Shown here: positions 36,957 to 49,641 of the stretch, piece by piece
Position numbering within the stretch: the stretch's first letter is position 1
Layout: every line of letters starts with the position of its first letter
Assembly: GCA_029204225.1 (NCBI GenBank)
Contig: CM055095.1
Span: 33,393,803 to 33,457,802 of the forward strand
DNA: 64,000 nt
Direction: 5' to 3'
Source: Diphasiastrum complanatum
Taxonomy: Eukaryota > Streptophyta > Lycopodiopsida > Lycopodiales > Lycopodiaceae
Position numbers and translations under genes: made by a program
The notes under the pieces: generated by a model
Told to the model about the DNA's origin: nothing
The model's database searches: none
Seen by the model: only the letters and a program-made list of their open reading frames with translations

Positions 36957-37639
36957 ATTGAGTATCTATAGAATCCTCTCTAATACCATGTCTAAAAAAG
37001 AGTGCAGCAAGGGGCAGCGCCTATTGTGTGCAGAAGTGCGCTACACCATGCATTCAATTGCAGGACCTAGATACTCGGATATCGAGCACAGACATTACAT
37101 CAATCAATCAGACAAACAGATGTAACACAATAATCAGTGAGTGGAAGAACAAAATATATTTTGTATTTGCTTTGTTTGAGAGTGAGTCATTTAGTGTCTC
37201 GCTCGTTGGCGGCCTAACGCTCCTCTTACAATGTTATGTTTTGCTACTTGCAGATTTTTTATTCTCTATGCATTGCATCTATTCTATTGTGCATTCTAAC
37301 CTATACTTATATCCCATGATGTGAGATTTACAAGATAGATTAACTAAGCATTACAAGAGTGGTTTATGCTAATTTATTGGTTAGCCATCCCTCTAGTAAC
37401 GTTACTTTGGTGGCTGAGCGTGATAGTACAATGCCTTCACGCTTGGCGATCTTGTTGCGGTTCCACTTCGCATTTGACCGCATGCAAGTCTTTTGCGATG
37501 CTTGGGCGGTGCCTCACATATTACCGCATAGGAGACTCTTGTGGTGTGGGTCGTCGTTGTATGTGAAACTTTGTCTTCGGTTAATGGTCCATGAGCCCTC
37601 GTTGGTTAATGTGAATTCAACTAATGGGTGCATGAGCCC
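36957..37639 (-). repeat. Copia E LTR, antisense
   Basis: A primer site (minus TGGTATTAGAGAG, near 36976-36988) lies next to the LTR, which starts at 36989 (plus tgtctaaaaaagag). It contains agtgtctcgctcgttggcg, matching the complement of 35375-35400. The outer boundary near 37620 is uncertain. Confidence 0.65.
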
Positions 37640-38110
37640 TTGTCAATGACTTCGACTTTGGCCACTTCAGGTTTGGTTGCAAGGGCACTTCATCGGTCAC
37701 TTTGATGTCGATGACTTCAATGACTTCGACTTCGACCACTTCGGAGAATTCCAGGGAATGGTTGCATGAGTTCACCATTTCCAACAACTGCTCGTTCTGA
37801 AAACAGAACTTGTTTAAGGGGGGTAAAAAAATGACATATCTTCCTATGACCACTTTCTTAGTTGAAGGAATATAAACTCTGTAAGCCTTGCTCACCTCAC
37901 TATAACCAACAAGTATATCTTTCTTTGGATATGGAGATTCGTCCTTTGTCCTATCATCAAGAGTAATGGTGATAGAGCAAATGCTTCCAAAAGTTTTGAA
38001 AAACTTGACACTCAGCCTCCTACCAAATAACATTTCAAAAGGTGTCTTTCCATACAAGATAGCACGCGGCCATCTATTGCATAGACAATCGGCACACAAC
38101 AAAGCTTTGT
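37640..38110 (-). pseudogene. Copia B integrase C-terminal scrap
   Basis: Reads LCADCLCNRWPRAILYGKTP, FEMLFGRRLSVKFFKTFGS, TITLDDRTKDESPYPKKDI and LVGYSEVSKAYRVYIPSTKK. This matches 49790-50090 of the complete B. The tail is rich in GTCGA-type repeats coding Val/Glu, which are not seen in the other copy. Confidence 0.8.
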
Positions 38111-39149
38111 TAGAATTGAAAGCTTAAGTTTGTTATGTCGATAATTGGCATCTTTCACCAAGAAAAATGGCATGAGAAGCATCTCAGGAGAAAAGACACT
38201 ATACGAGGTGTAGGTGGTCTGGATGGCAAGAATCGGCAAAGTTTCTTCAATCGGAGTCTCGGGGGAGTTCAGAACGATCGTCGTAAGAAAATTCTTGGAA
38301 GAATTCCAAAGAAAATTGCAGTTCAAGTGGTTTTGGGGAAATCATCGATGGTGACTTTATAGTTCACTGTATGGACAGCCATTCGGTGTAACGAGGATTT
38401 GTAGGGGAGCTACAAAGAGTGGCGAATGACAGTCACAGCAATTTACATGGTGTAATTGGGTGGAAAATTTAGGAAATGTTCGATTTCAAGGGGTGTTGAC
38501 AGATTTCTCAAAAAACTAGCTTGTTTGCAGTCAATACCACACCAATCTCTAAGTCGTAAATTGCATCACTAAGGCAGAGGTAGGGCGACCTCACTCAGAT
38601 GAAGAGCTGCAAGAAGTATCTCAGTAAGAGATTGACAAAAGCCCAAGTAACCTCCATTTTTTCCTCAACTAGGATTTTGGAAGGATCATTGTTCTTTAGC
38701 TGTGATTGATAGATTTTAGACTTGTAAACGGCTATATGGGGACACCCTAGCAAACCGAAGGTGGCTATAAACAATCATGGGTGGCCGTGGAGGGACAAGC
38801 ATGCTAGATCTGATTTTTTGGTGGTAGCCATTGCAATACAAGGAAAAGCCCACTCGTGGAGGAGGAGAGAGGAAGAGATGGTGAGCCAAAAGATCCCCAA
38901 AATGATTGCTTACTTATAGACAAAGCTCCTAACGTAACTAAACATAATTATCTTGAGGGATAGTTAGCCCTAGTTAAGTCTTATTAAGTGTACTTTGCTT
39001 GTGGCATATTTTCTTTATTTAAGTACTTTGGAGGGCCTGAAGAGGAACCGCCTTATTCTTAAGGCTAATAGCTCCTTTTGGGACTAGCAAAGATTACTCT
39101 AGATATTACAATGCATTTATAAGCGTTGATGTAGAAAAATTACATGACA
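38111..39149 (-). repeat. Probable gypsy LTR, antisense
   Basis: The minus strand starts TGTCATG at 39149, immediately after the purine-rich TTTAAGTAGGGAGGA (complement of about 39150-39165), the usual polypurine tract and LTR arrangement. The left boundary is not resolved. No coding is seen; short plus-strand frames here have no domain. Confidence 0.45.
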
Positions 39150-39965
39150 TCCTCCCTACTTAAACATTTTTGTCCTAAAAAGTAGAGACGCTTGTTTGAT
39201 AAGCTTGAATGCTCTAGTTTTGTAAATATTCATGATTGGGAATGCCATAGTTGCTTGTCGTGTTGTTGTAGATCTCGAGCAGTTTGAATTGTATACATAT
39301 GATAGCTTGACTCTGCATTCCATGAAGAAAAAATGATAATGGTCGAAGAAGAGATTGATGGTGCACCATATTGCTTTTTTGTAACCCAAATCTACATGAA
39401 ATAGGTAGGATGTATCACCGCAACATCCTCTTTTGTCTGCTTCTCCAACATCATGCCTTCTTATATGATTTATTCAATGCCCTTGGATTTTTGTTTTTGA
39501 CTTGCATTTGGCTTGATTGACTTGAAGACTATTTTTTGTAGTTGAATAGCCAATGAATCATTCAATCCCAATGCTTTGATAATAATCATCAGTTTCACAT
39601 TTAGATTATCAATATCCCACATAGAAAAAATGTCATCAGAATTAAAATAAACTAAGATCAGTCTCTCGAGGAGTTTTGGTTAACTAAGAAATTATTCCCG
39701 ATCATTATTCACATTTACATATAACATATATGCATGGCGCGAAAGTAGTTTTGACTATTGAGCCCTTGAAATCCCATTAAGACAAGGTTCTTCAACAATA
39801 GCCACATCAAGCTCTTTTAAAATAGACTCATGAAATTCTTGAAGATAGTTTCTTGGAAATTCCCAATCTGGAATAGTGGCATGGATAAGATCTCCATTGA
39901 ATAATGAAATCTTTTTTTGCTAACTCTAATAAAGCCTCAGGTTTTATGTAAGCGAATTACATCCA
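39150..39965 (-). pseudogene. Unrecognised decayed coding stretch upstream of the gypsy LTR
   Basis: The minus strand carries one broken frame with DLIHATIPDWEFPRNYLQEF, ESILKELDVAIVEEP and, after stops, DDIFSMWDIDNLNVKLMIII and KALGLNDSLAIQLQK. Amino-acid composition looks coding, and position suggests an extra 3' ORF of the gypsy element. I do not recognise it. Confidence 0.35.
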
Positions 39966-40960
<995 letters not shown>

Positions 40961-40964
40961 ATTG

Positions 40965-41256
40965 ACATCCCTCCAGTTAGGACTTCTCAAAAATTTACTT
41001 GCAAGGCAGTTAGAGCAAGTCTTTAGCTTCATATCAGGCAAAACAAAAATCGACATGTTCGACTCCTTGGACTTTCGTCGACGTCGTCGATATGTCGGAT
41101 GCTATCCGATATGTCGGAGCCACCTGTTGAGTGATTCCCGAGTATTTCTGCAGACTGTGTAGAAACACGAATAGAACTGCAGAACTGGATAAAAGTGGAT
41201 GAGATTAAAGATCAATTATTCGGATAAATCACTCCAATAGTAGAATAATCCAACAT
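40965..41256 (-). repeat. Copia H LTR fragment
   Basis: Matches 17773-17985 (ccagttaggacttctca..aatttacttgc, gagccacctgt, gaactggataa), ending ...gaataatccaaca. No coding is attached. Confidence 0.7.
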
Positions 41257-42235
41257 ATAATTGGTTAGAAGGATTGGAATATAGCTTCTACTCTAGTGGA
41301 AGAATTGGTGATTGTGATATGTCTTTGCTTTTTAACATTTCCAAGGATGTGTTCATTCATGGTGGAACATTGTTCAAGACTTCTTTTCCTATAAATTGAA
41401 ATTATTTTAAAGTAGTTTCTAGAATAGTTTTCAATCGATCTGATTTTATCCAATGGTGTTCTTTGAACCAAACATCTACAGTTGTAGATTACAATAAAAA
41501 AAATTTAGTAGATGGTTCTAGTGTTCAACTACGGAGAAGTATATCTTGTACCATTGTATATATATGGCTCACAACCTCAATATCAAAGCATTGTAGAAAT
41601 TACATACAAACTACTTCTCGACAATTTGGTTTTTTTCGATTAAGAGAAAGAATGGAACATGCATTAGAGTAAGATCAATGAGAACAAAGGTTGAAAATGG
41701 AAGTCAAAGAAAAGAAGAATAATATAAATGATTTGAAAAAATGAGGATGTAGGTGCAGACATTAGTTAATCAACATAAAAACTTTGCTGATCGACAACAA
41801 AAAAAGAGCACGAAATTGTAGACAATTTTGAAGATGAAGATGATTCCAACAGTGAAGTTGATGAGCTAAATGACGGCAAAAATCATAATTCAGATCAAGA
41901 TGCAATGGCAAATGGTGAAAATTAGGATTCAAATCAAGAAGCATTCGCAGACAACAAAAGTCGTATTTGAGATTAAGAGGATCATGGTTCATTTCAATAT
42001 ATAGACTTCAATCAAGGAGATGATATTGTCAAAGAAAGTGATGATAAATTGAAGAGTGAAAATCAGATGTAGATGATGGTCAAGTGGATGAGTCAACTTT
42101 TGATCAAGAGGAAAATCAAGAATCAAATGATCATCATTGGAAATCAAAGCAATTTGGTTGTGAGGACAAGCAAGCTCACACAATCAACGATTCAAAAATA
42201 AAAACCTTGGAAATAACAATCAAGATTTTATATGA
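41257..42235 (+). other. Unassigned stretch with an acidic, stop-broken frame
   Basis: A frame around 41815-42070 encodes an Asp/Glu/Asn-rich tract (DNFEDEDDSNSEVDELNDG) with stops. The 69-codon frame at 41463 has no recognised domain. It may be a decayed host gene or an element linker. Confidence 0.3.
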
Positions 42236-43241
42236 AGAATGCTGAGAGGGGTACGAAGATACCACTGTATTGACTCTGATTTATTCTGATATCACTATAT
42301 TAGCTTTGAACCTACTAACACCACTATATCAAATTTAATTCTGTATGCTCTATACCACTGTAGAAAAAATAGTAAATATTCTTCCACAGAGAACACGATG
42401 CAAGTTTGAATAAATCAAACTGATATCAGTGTCTTCAATCGGGATTGTATCTGGTCTATGTACTAATAGAACAGTATTAGATTGACTATGTGTGCGAAAA
42501 TTATGTGCGGAAGTAAGAGACAACTTAAGACAATTAGAAACTATTGATCAAAAAGCAAATTTATAATTCTGAATCCACCTCAGTATACATTCCTTGTTGT
42601 CTTATCTCGTTGTTGTGTCTCTGATTGAATGAGTTGGTTACAACGAGTAGTGGACATGTATTTATATTGCTATAGGACAGGTCTTTTGGCCTTTTATTTA
42701 CAGGTCTTTCGGCGTTTCAATTCTATAGCAGTAGATCTAACTGTTTACAACGGTTGATATTCAAATAGACGCTTCATTTCAAGGTCAAATAAATTTTTTT
42801 GCAAATATTTCGCGACAGTCTATCTCTTCTTCTCAGCTTCATGTTTCGCGAATTATTCACGACAATTGTCTCTTCGTGACATTTTTGTGTTTCGCAAATT
42901 GTTAGCAACAGATGATAGTCTCTGAGCTTGAAGTAGAATCCAGAATATTTCGCGAATTGTTCACGACAATTTCGCGACATCTGAGGTTTGAACAGAAAAC
43001 AGAATATTTTCACGACAAGATTTTGTTTGCGAATCTTTCGAGCTTCAACAAGAAAGCCATGAGCTTCTACAAGTGACTGTTTCATGAATCTTTTGAGTCG
43101 ACTGCAAGACAAAGTTTATGAATCCTTCGAGGTTGATCACGAATAAAAATGTTTCGAGTTTGCGTTTGTTTCTTATCCTTTGTCAAGTAAACTGTGCGCT
43201 TTGTTAGTAGAATCAAGACTTGTTTGATCATTTGTTCTACA
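42236..43241 (-). mobile_element. Copia A 5' LTR with leader stub, antisense
   Basis: LTR 42359-43241 (883 bp; plus tgtagaaaaaatag...gttctaca). 42236-42358 is the leader with three or four degenerate copies of the tatcactatat-type unit that is amplified at 63.6 kb. No coding remains, so the rest was deleted. TTCGCGAA occurs at 42845 and 42949. Confidence 0.85.
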
Positions 43242-44039
43242 TGATTTTGCTAAAAAAATTAAAAAATCAAGTCCAACAAAGTACTTGAGCCGACTCTAGT
43301 ACTTTGGTGGCTCTCTCTTGGTCTTGTTCTCTACAAAAAAAATTTAAAAATCAGAGCCAAAGCCAAGTGCTTGATCTGGCTCTATTAGCTTAGGCAACCT
43401 ATTAGCTTTAGGTAATATATTAGCTTTCCACTAACAATAGGCAACATGCACTAGGAAGTATCTGTTGGATATGGCTCAATTGCAAAATCGACCAGGCCAA
43501 CTTCAACTAGCACCCATAATTTTCACCACCCTTCAACTACCTCCTTTGCAGTCCAAGAATGGCAAAACAGTTATTTTGTTAGCCTAGACAACAAAAGAAA
43601 ACGTGATCCTTACCTTCCAAAATACAGTGTTTTTATGATGTAAGCGCTTAAAAGCCCAATCTACACAAACCAACCAATGAGGGAGATATGATCTTGATGA
43701 TTTCAGACAAAAAACAATATTACACTTTCAAATAAGGCCATGATGAATATTGAAAGCTCATTTTTTGAAAACAATGAAAAGATTGGTTGTTTGTCTTTTC
43801 TGATTTCGAAAAGCACCATAAAACGCAAATAAAACAATTGCTTGCCACATGTTCTAATGTAGCTATCTATTCTAATCTATTAAACATTGACAAAGTGTCA
43901 ACCAATGCAGATGGAGTCACTCAGGTGCAAAATTTATTACAATCTACCTGTTTAAATACAAATCTAACATTCTGGAAGTTTAAAATCTTCAAAGTATAAA
44001 TCAAAAGTCATATTGGAACAAGAACTTGCACCCTATGAA
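43242..44039. other. Gene-free stretch
   Basis: Contains a diverged duplicated segment (ctctac..aaaaaaattaaaaatca..agccaa near 43250-43290 and 43325-43365). No domain was found, and the 70-codon frame at 43787 is not recognised. Confidence 0.35.
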
Positions 44040-45070
44040 CTCAAAATGGAAGAGTTATACAAGTAGTTAAGGACACACTATGCCATCTCAACAGAATGGG
44101 ATAACAAAATCAATGAAAAAACCACTAGAACATGCACACTCCATGCCAAAGTGCTTTGTTACTTATTAGAAACAGGGGGGGAGAGGGGTTGTCATTGATA
44201 TAGGTGCCCTAAGAATGAATTGCAGGCATTGAAAGAAGTTTCACGTCAAGAATATTGGTCCAAAGAGGAACTAGATGTCACACTTTGGAGTGTTCAAATG
44301 TGAACACATGCTGCACATGAGCAAGTTTTCAAAAAAGAGAAGCAAACTAAAAACTATGAGCATGGCTTGTGCAGTGACCAGTTGTTTCAAGAAATACAAG
44401 GCATGCTGCCGCTATGATCTAAGCTGAGCATAGCAAAGCCTATGATACATTCCATGTGCGTTTGACTTTTCTACTATCCAAAGATTTGTCCATTTTTGCC
44501 AGCCGCCATTCTTCAGGTTAGAGATCAGCAAACCTAACAGTAGCAACAAATCTATCATTTGGTTCAATAGAACGATTGATCTATTGACGAGGCTACTTGG
44601 GAGCCCATTGATATCTTTTATCACACACCTTTGGTTGTGAAACAGGCATGAGCACTTGTTGCCACCATTGTTTCCCACACAACCCTAGCTCGTACAGCTC
44701 ATGTCACAGTTGCTACATCAAAACTGACAGTTTTTTATTGTGGTGTTACTTTTTATTTCCACATTGAGACCAATGTTTTCTCAATAGAGGAGTGTTATGG
44801 ACAAGGAGGACAATTAGATCATTTTTGACATGACAAGGGCAAGACCAATGATTTTGATTATTTGTAGGGCAGTGATTGCTTCACACAAGGTATTGGGCCT
44901 CTATTGGAGGGATGCACTATTTTGGATAGGGTTGTTGATGTCACATGGCCTCTTCATTTTTCTGTGCTACAATCTAGCCTGAATTTGGTATTCCACAAGT
45001 ATGAAATAGAGGCATTCATTCAATAGCTTACAACTTTAGTTACCCTTAAAATTCTATACAAAAGAATGTC
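44040..45070 (+). pseudogene. Unrecognised decayed reading frame
   Basis: Around 44030-44420 frames read YWSKEELDVTLWS and KEKQTKNYEHGLCSDQLF. From about 44583 one frame persists for roughly 430 bases with only a few stops: IDEATWEPIDIFYHTPLVV, then TLARTAHVTVATSKLTVFYC, SIEECYGQGGQLDHF and LLEGCTILDRVVDVTWPLHF. Persistence of one frame in AT-rich DNA suggests former coding. I do not recognise the family; a host gene, an unusual element or an old viral insertion are all possible. Confidence 0.4.
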
Positions 45071-45243
45071 GCTCTGAATTGTAAGGGATCTGTTGTCTAT
45101 ATTTGATGGTCTTTCAGTATTCTTAGAAACAATTTGCTTCATCTTTTATGGTCTATTGCTCTTATGTGAGGCTAAATCTATGATTGAGTTCATAACAAGA
45201 TGAGCGAAACTTCCATGAGGGGAATATGAAACTATGCATCATG

Positions 45244-45277
45244 CAGTCAGTATTAAAGCCAAATTTAATACTGACTG
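45244..45277. repeat. Perfect 14-bp inverted repeat, 6-base loop
   Basis: CAGTCAGTATTAAA and TTTAATACTGACTG flank gccaaa. It sits exactly at the left edge of the copia C homology, so it may mark a deletion or insertion junction. Confidence 0.85.
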
Positions 45278-47403
45278 CCTTCTCGATATCCAAATTGTAG
45301 AGCTTGTATGCCTTGTGGTCTGGGGAATAGCCGATGAAAATCGTTTTCTTGCCCTTATCATCCAGTTTTCTTCTTAGATCTTCAGGGATCTAAACGAAAG
45401 CGATGCATTTAAACACTCGAATATTTTTTAAGTGATGGTTTATGTCCACACCTCATAAGGTGTCTTGCCATTCAAGGCTTGATGGATCGATTCTGCAAAT
45501 AGGCAACTGTAGTAACAGCTTTCGCCTAGAATTTCTTTGGAAGAGAGACATGGGCCATCATGCTCTTGGCACTTCCGATTCTTCCGTTCAGCTACACCAT
45601 TGGACTTAGGTGAGGAGCTGGTTGTATATTGTTGATGTATCTCGTTGGTCTTGCTGAACTCCTTGAAATCCGTGGAGATATACTCTCCCCCCCGTAGAGC
45701 CTTGATCTTCCTCTAGGTCTGGTTTTCTGTAGATGCCTTGAACTGCTTGACGAACTTGAATGCTTCAGATTTGTTCTTCATATAGTAGGTAGTAGTCCTT
45801 CGAGAGAAGTCGTCGATGAAAGTTAGAAAATAGAAAGCTCCTCCTGTGGAAGTAGTCTGCATCGGGCCACAAATGGCGCTATGTACAAGGTCAAGCAAGC
45901 CCTTGGATATATGAACTGAGTCTGAAATGAAGGGACTTCTAGCATGCTTGCTGATAATACAGCCTTCGCATGGAGAAGTTGGCTTGCGAACTGAAGGTAG
46001 ATCTTGTGCTAGACTCTAAGTTGACATTTGCTTAATATTGTTGAAGTTAAGATGGCCAAGTCTGAAATGCCACAACATATCAGTTGATTTAGAAGTGGTT
46101 GTGTGAAGAGCTTGACTGTTAGAAGAGTAGCAATGGCTGAGATTGTAAAGATAGCCACTTCTTCTTTTGTAGGCTAGGACCTTTCGGGATTTGTCAAGAA
46201 TTGTGCATCCTTCTGTATCGAGTTCAACACTCCGATCTGAATCAGTGATTCTAGCTAACTAAGAGCAGATTCTTGGTCAGATTTGGAACATGGAGAACGC
46301 GACCTCACCTCTTTTGAACTCAACTCTGACTGTTCCTTCACCTTCGATTGAATGTGATGAGTTGTCTCCAAGTTGCACAACTCGAGAGTGGATGAATGAC
46401 TTATAGTATTTAAACCAGTTGCGATGGTGAGTCATGTGTTGAGTTGCTCCCGAATCTAGATACCAAGAGTCAGTATCCAGTTGTTTTCCGACTTTGGTCA
46501 TGAAGGCTGCTTCATCTTCTTCTTGTTGTTGCTAATTTGAGTGACTAGCTGTAGCACTATGTGTTTGTGGTTGGAACTGTTTCTTCTTTTCATTGTTGTA
46601 CTTCATAGTTCGGCAGTCCTTGATTTCGTGGCCAATCTTCTTACAATATCTACAGAATAGTTTCTACACAGGGTGGAATGATGAAGAGCTTCAATTTGAT
46701 CTTGGACCAGAATTTAGTCTAGACTGCATGTTGCTCTTCTTGTCAGTGTAGCCTGACTTTGTAGATCTCTTGGATCTAAACTTCTGATTTTTTGAATACA
46801 GAGTTTGAGGATCCGATCCTGAGCCTGAGGAGGATGCTGATCTTTTGATCTCCTCTTCTAGGAGCAACGAAATTACTCTTGATAGAATGAGGTGCTCCTG
46901 GGTAGAAATTGCCATTACCCAATTTTCATAGGCTTCAGGTAGACTCGATAATAGAGTCATGAGTGCATTAGAATCTTCTATGACTAAGCAAGTTGCAGTC
47001 ATCTGTTCCATAAGATTTTTGAAAGTGTTGAGTTGACTCGAAATACTATTTGCTTCAGACATTATGAGGTTGAATAATTTCTTCCTCAAATGGAGCTTGG
47101 ATGTAATGTCTCTAATGTCGTAGAGAGTTGCTAGAATGTCCCATGCATCCTTAGTTGTCTGAGCAGCACATATGTGGCTGATCTGAGTATCCTTGATGTT
47201 GAGGGTGATCATGCAAATGCTTTGTCATCTCTCAGTCTCCACTTAGTGATGCTGGCTGCATCTCTTTCTGATTTGAGCTTTGTGCCATCAACAATGTCCC
47301 ACAAATCTTTGGCTAGAAGTATAATCTTCATTTTGAATTTCCAAAAATGGTAGTTATCTCCATCGAGTTTGTCAATGAGAGATGAAGTAGATGATGAATC
47401 CAT
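45278..47403 (-). pseudogene. Copia C gag, protease and integrase, antisense
   Basis: Gag starts at 47403 (MDSSSTSSLIDKLDGDNYHF), with DLWDIVDGTK, AKDAWDILATLYDIRD and LLSSLPEAYENWVMA. The knuckle region near 46600-46650 is frameshifted. Protease reads WYLDSGATQHMT (about 46460). The integrase shows HSAICGPM, with the first Asp replaced by Ala (45875-45877), then FIDDFSRRTT. A TAG breaks it after ASTENQT, and it continues to a C-terminal FIGYSPDHKAYKLYN near 45310. RT and RNase H are missing. Confidence 0.85.
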
Positions 47404-47534
47404 TCTGGTTGAACGAGATCGTTGGTAAAAACAACGATCGTCGGAATACTGTTGGCTGCGCGTTTGCTATAAAAAAATGTCTTGATAGAAACAAGACTAA
47501 TAATTCGCAGTAGAAATGCAGATTACTGAAATGT

Positions 47535-47980
47535 CTGGTATGATACCATGTCATAAAACGTGGGGATGACCGGCGGTGGAAGCTCGAGGCTTTGAGCGTA
47601 GGCATGTAGGAACGAAAACGCAATAGTCAGCAGCAAAAATATTCAAGACAAGGATTCATACAAAATTGCGCAAATGAGCAATACAATAGTGAGACAAAAA
47701 TTTCACTCTGATTAATATCAACAGTGAGTACAATGGCTTGAAGTAATAACTTAGCTTATTGAACGTGATAATGCTGGCTACAGATAACTCTTATGAAAAG
47801 GGAAGTCAATTAACACTTATATAGCTTAATTCAACTAGTATATATATTTACAGATGTTGAGAGACAAATATCTTACAAGCCTTAACTACCATTTACTCCA
47901 GTTTTGTATATGTATAAAGTTGGTAACAAGTACAATGCAGATGAAAGCATCGACAGAAGAAACTTGATAAATGTGATGAA
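47535..47980 (-). repeat. Copia C 5' LTR and primer site
   Basis: The complement of 47535-47548 gives TGGTATCATACCAG next to the LTR start at 47549 (tgtcataaaacg). The LTR runs to about 47980, where 19 bp of a B LTR remain. This copia appears to have landed in or replaced the B 3' LTR. Confidence 0.65.
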
Positions 47981-47994
47981 ACTAGTTGAATCTT

Positions 47995-49560
47995 TCACAC
48001 TCTCTCTTCAACTAGTTTTAGCATAGACTTTGATAGCACTCCAAGTGAAGTCCTACGCCTCATGAACAAGTATTTTTCCAATGCTTTGGTGAAGATATCA
48101 ACTACACATTTCCTTGAAGACACATGTTGAAGCTCCACCTCCTTTGCAATGACTTGCTCTCTCACAAAGTGATATTGTATCTCAATATGTTTGCTCCTAG
48201 CATGAAAGATAAGATTGGATGCCATTCTTTGGGCTGATTGATTGTCACAAAAGATGATTGGGCTCTCTTAAAAATTTAACAAGTGAAGATCCTTGATCAT
48301 CCTCTTGATCAATACCATCTCCTTTGTGCAATATGTAAGAGCTTTGTACTCGGCCTCACTAGATGACAATGAGATAGTGGCTTGTTTCTTCGACATCCAT
48401 AATATAGCTCCATCACCTATGAAAATACAATAAACACCAATGGATTTCCTATCCATCACATCTCCAACATAGTCCGAATATGAAAATCCAAAAAGATTAG
48501 GTGTTGATCTCTCATACAATATGCCAAAATCTCGAGTTCCAATGATGTACCTCAAAACTCGCTTTCCTAGCTTCCAATGCTCCTCACTAGGATCTTGCAT
48601 GAATTGACTCAATCTTCCAACACAATATCTTAGATCAGGTCTAGTAATGGTTAGATAGATGAGCAAATCAACTAGCTTCCTATAGAGAGAATTGTCCTCG
48701 AATGGTCTTTCATTACCTCTTATAGTTAGCTTTACATGAGACTCCATAGGTGTATCAATAGCTTTTGCATCTACCATATGAAGTCTTTCTAGAATAGGAC
48801 TAGCATACTTCTCTTGACAAATGAAAGTAGATTGAGAAGATCAAATGACCTCTATTCCCAAAATGTAATGCAAATTACCAAGATCATGCACCTCAAACTC
48901 CTTCTTAAGAGCATTCTTGATATCCTCCACATCTTGATTGTCTCCACCACTCAAGATGATATCATCCACATAGATTAGCAAGATGGTAACATCATTTCCA
49001 GCAAACCTATAATAAAGTGAATGATCATACTCACTCATAACAAAGCCTTGAGAGAGTAAAAAAGTGTTAAGCTTAGCATACCAACTCCTTGGTGCTTGCG
49101 TAAGGCCATACAAACTCTTTTGTAGTAGACACACATGATTTGGCTTTGTTGATGAAATGTAGCTCTCAAGTTGTTCCATGTACACTTCCTCCTCAAGATC
49201 ACCATTCAAGAATGCATTTGAAATGTCCATTTTCCATAGATCCCATCCATAAAGTGTAGCAAGTGAAATGATGACTCGAATGCTTACCATCTTTGCCACG
49301 GGTGCAAAGGTCTCATCATAGTCAATCCCTTGTTGTTGAGCATATCCTTTTGCCACTAACCTTGTCTTGTACTTGTTGATAGATCCATCTTGGTTTCTCT
49401 TCACCTTGAAGATCCATTTGCATCCAATAGCTTTCTTGTCCTTAGGCAACTCCACCAATCTCCATGTTCCATTCTTCATAAGAGCTTGATACTTGAGATC
49501 CATTGCTTGGATCCACTCCTCTTTTTTCCTTGTTTGATCTACACTTGTAGGCTCATCCAA
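47995..49560 (-). pseudogene. Copia B reverse transcriptase and RNase H
   Basis: The 239-codon RT frame (48841-49560) has [67 protein letters not shown] and intact YVDD (LLIYVDDIILSGG). RNase H frames 48268-48777 and 47995-48225 give GFSYSDYVGDVMDRKS, SSSEAEYKALTYCTKE, HARSKHIEIQYHFVRE and CVVDIFTKAL. Breaks occur near 48840 (TGA just after LGIEVI) and 48230-48270. Confidence 0.9.
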
Positions 49561-49641
49561 AGAGATTAGGAAAGCAACATAACTTCCAAAAACTACTTGC
49601 TTACCCTTTTGATCATATGTGAGCCTTGAAGGTACTTGTCT

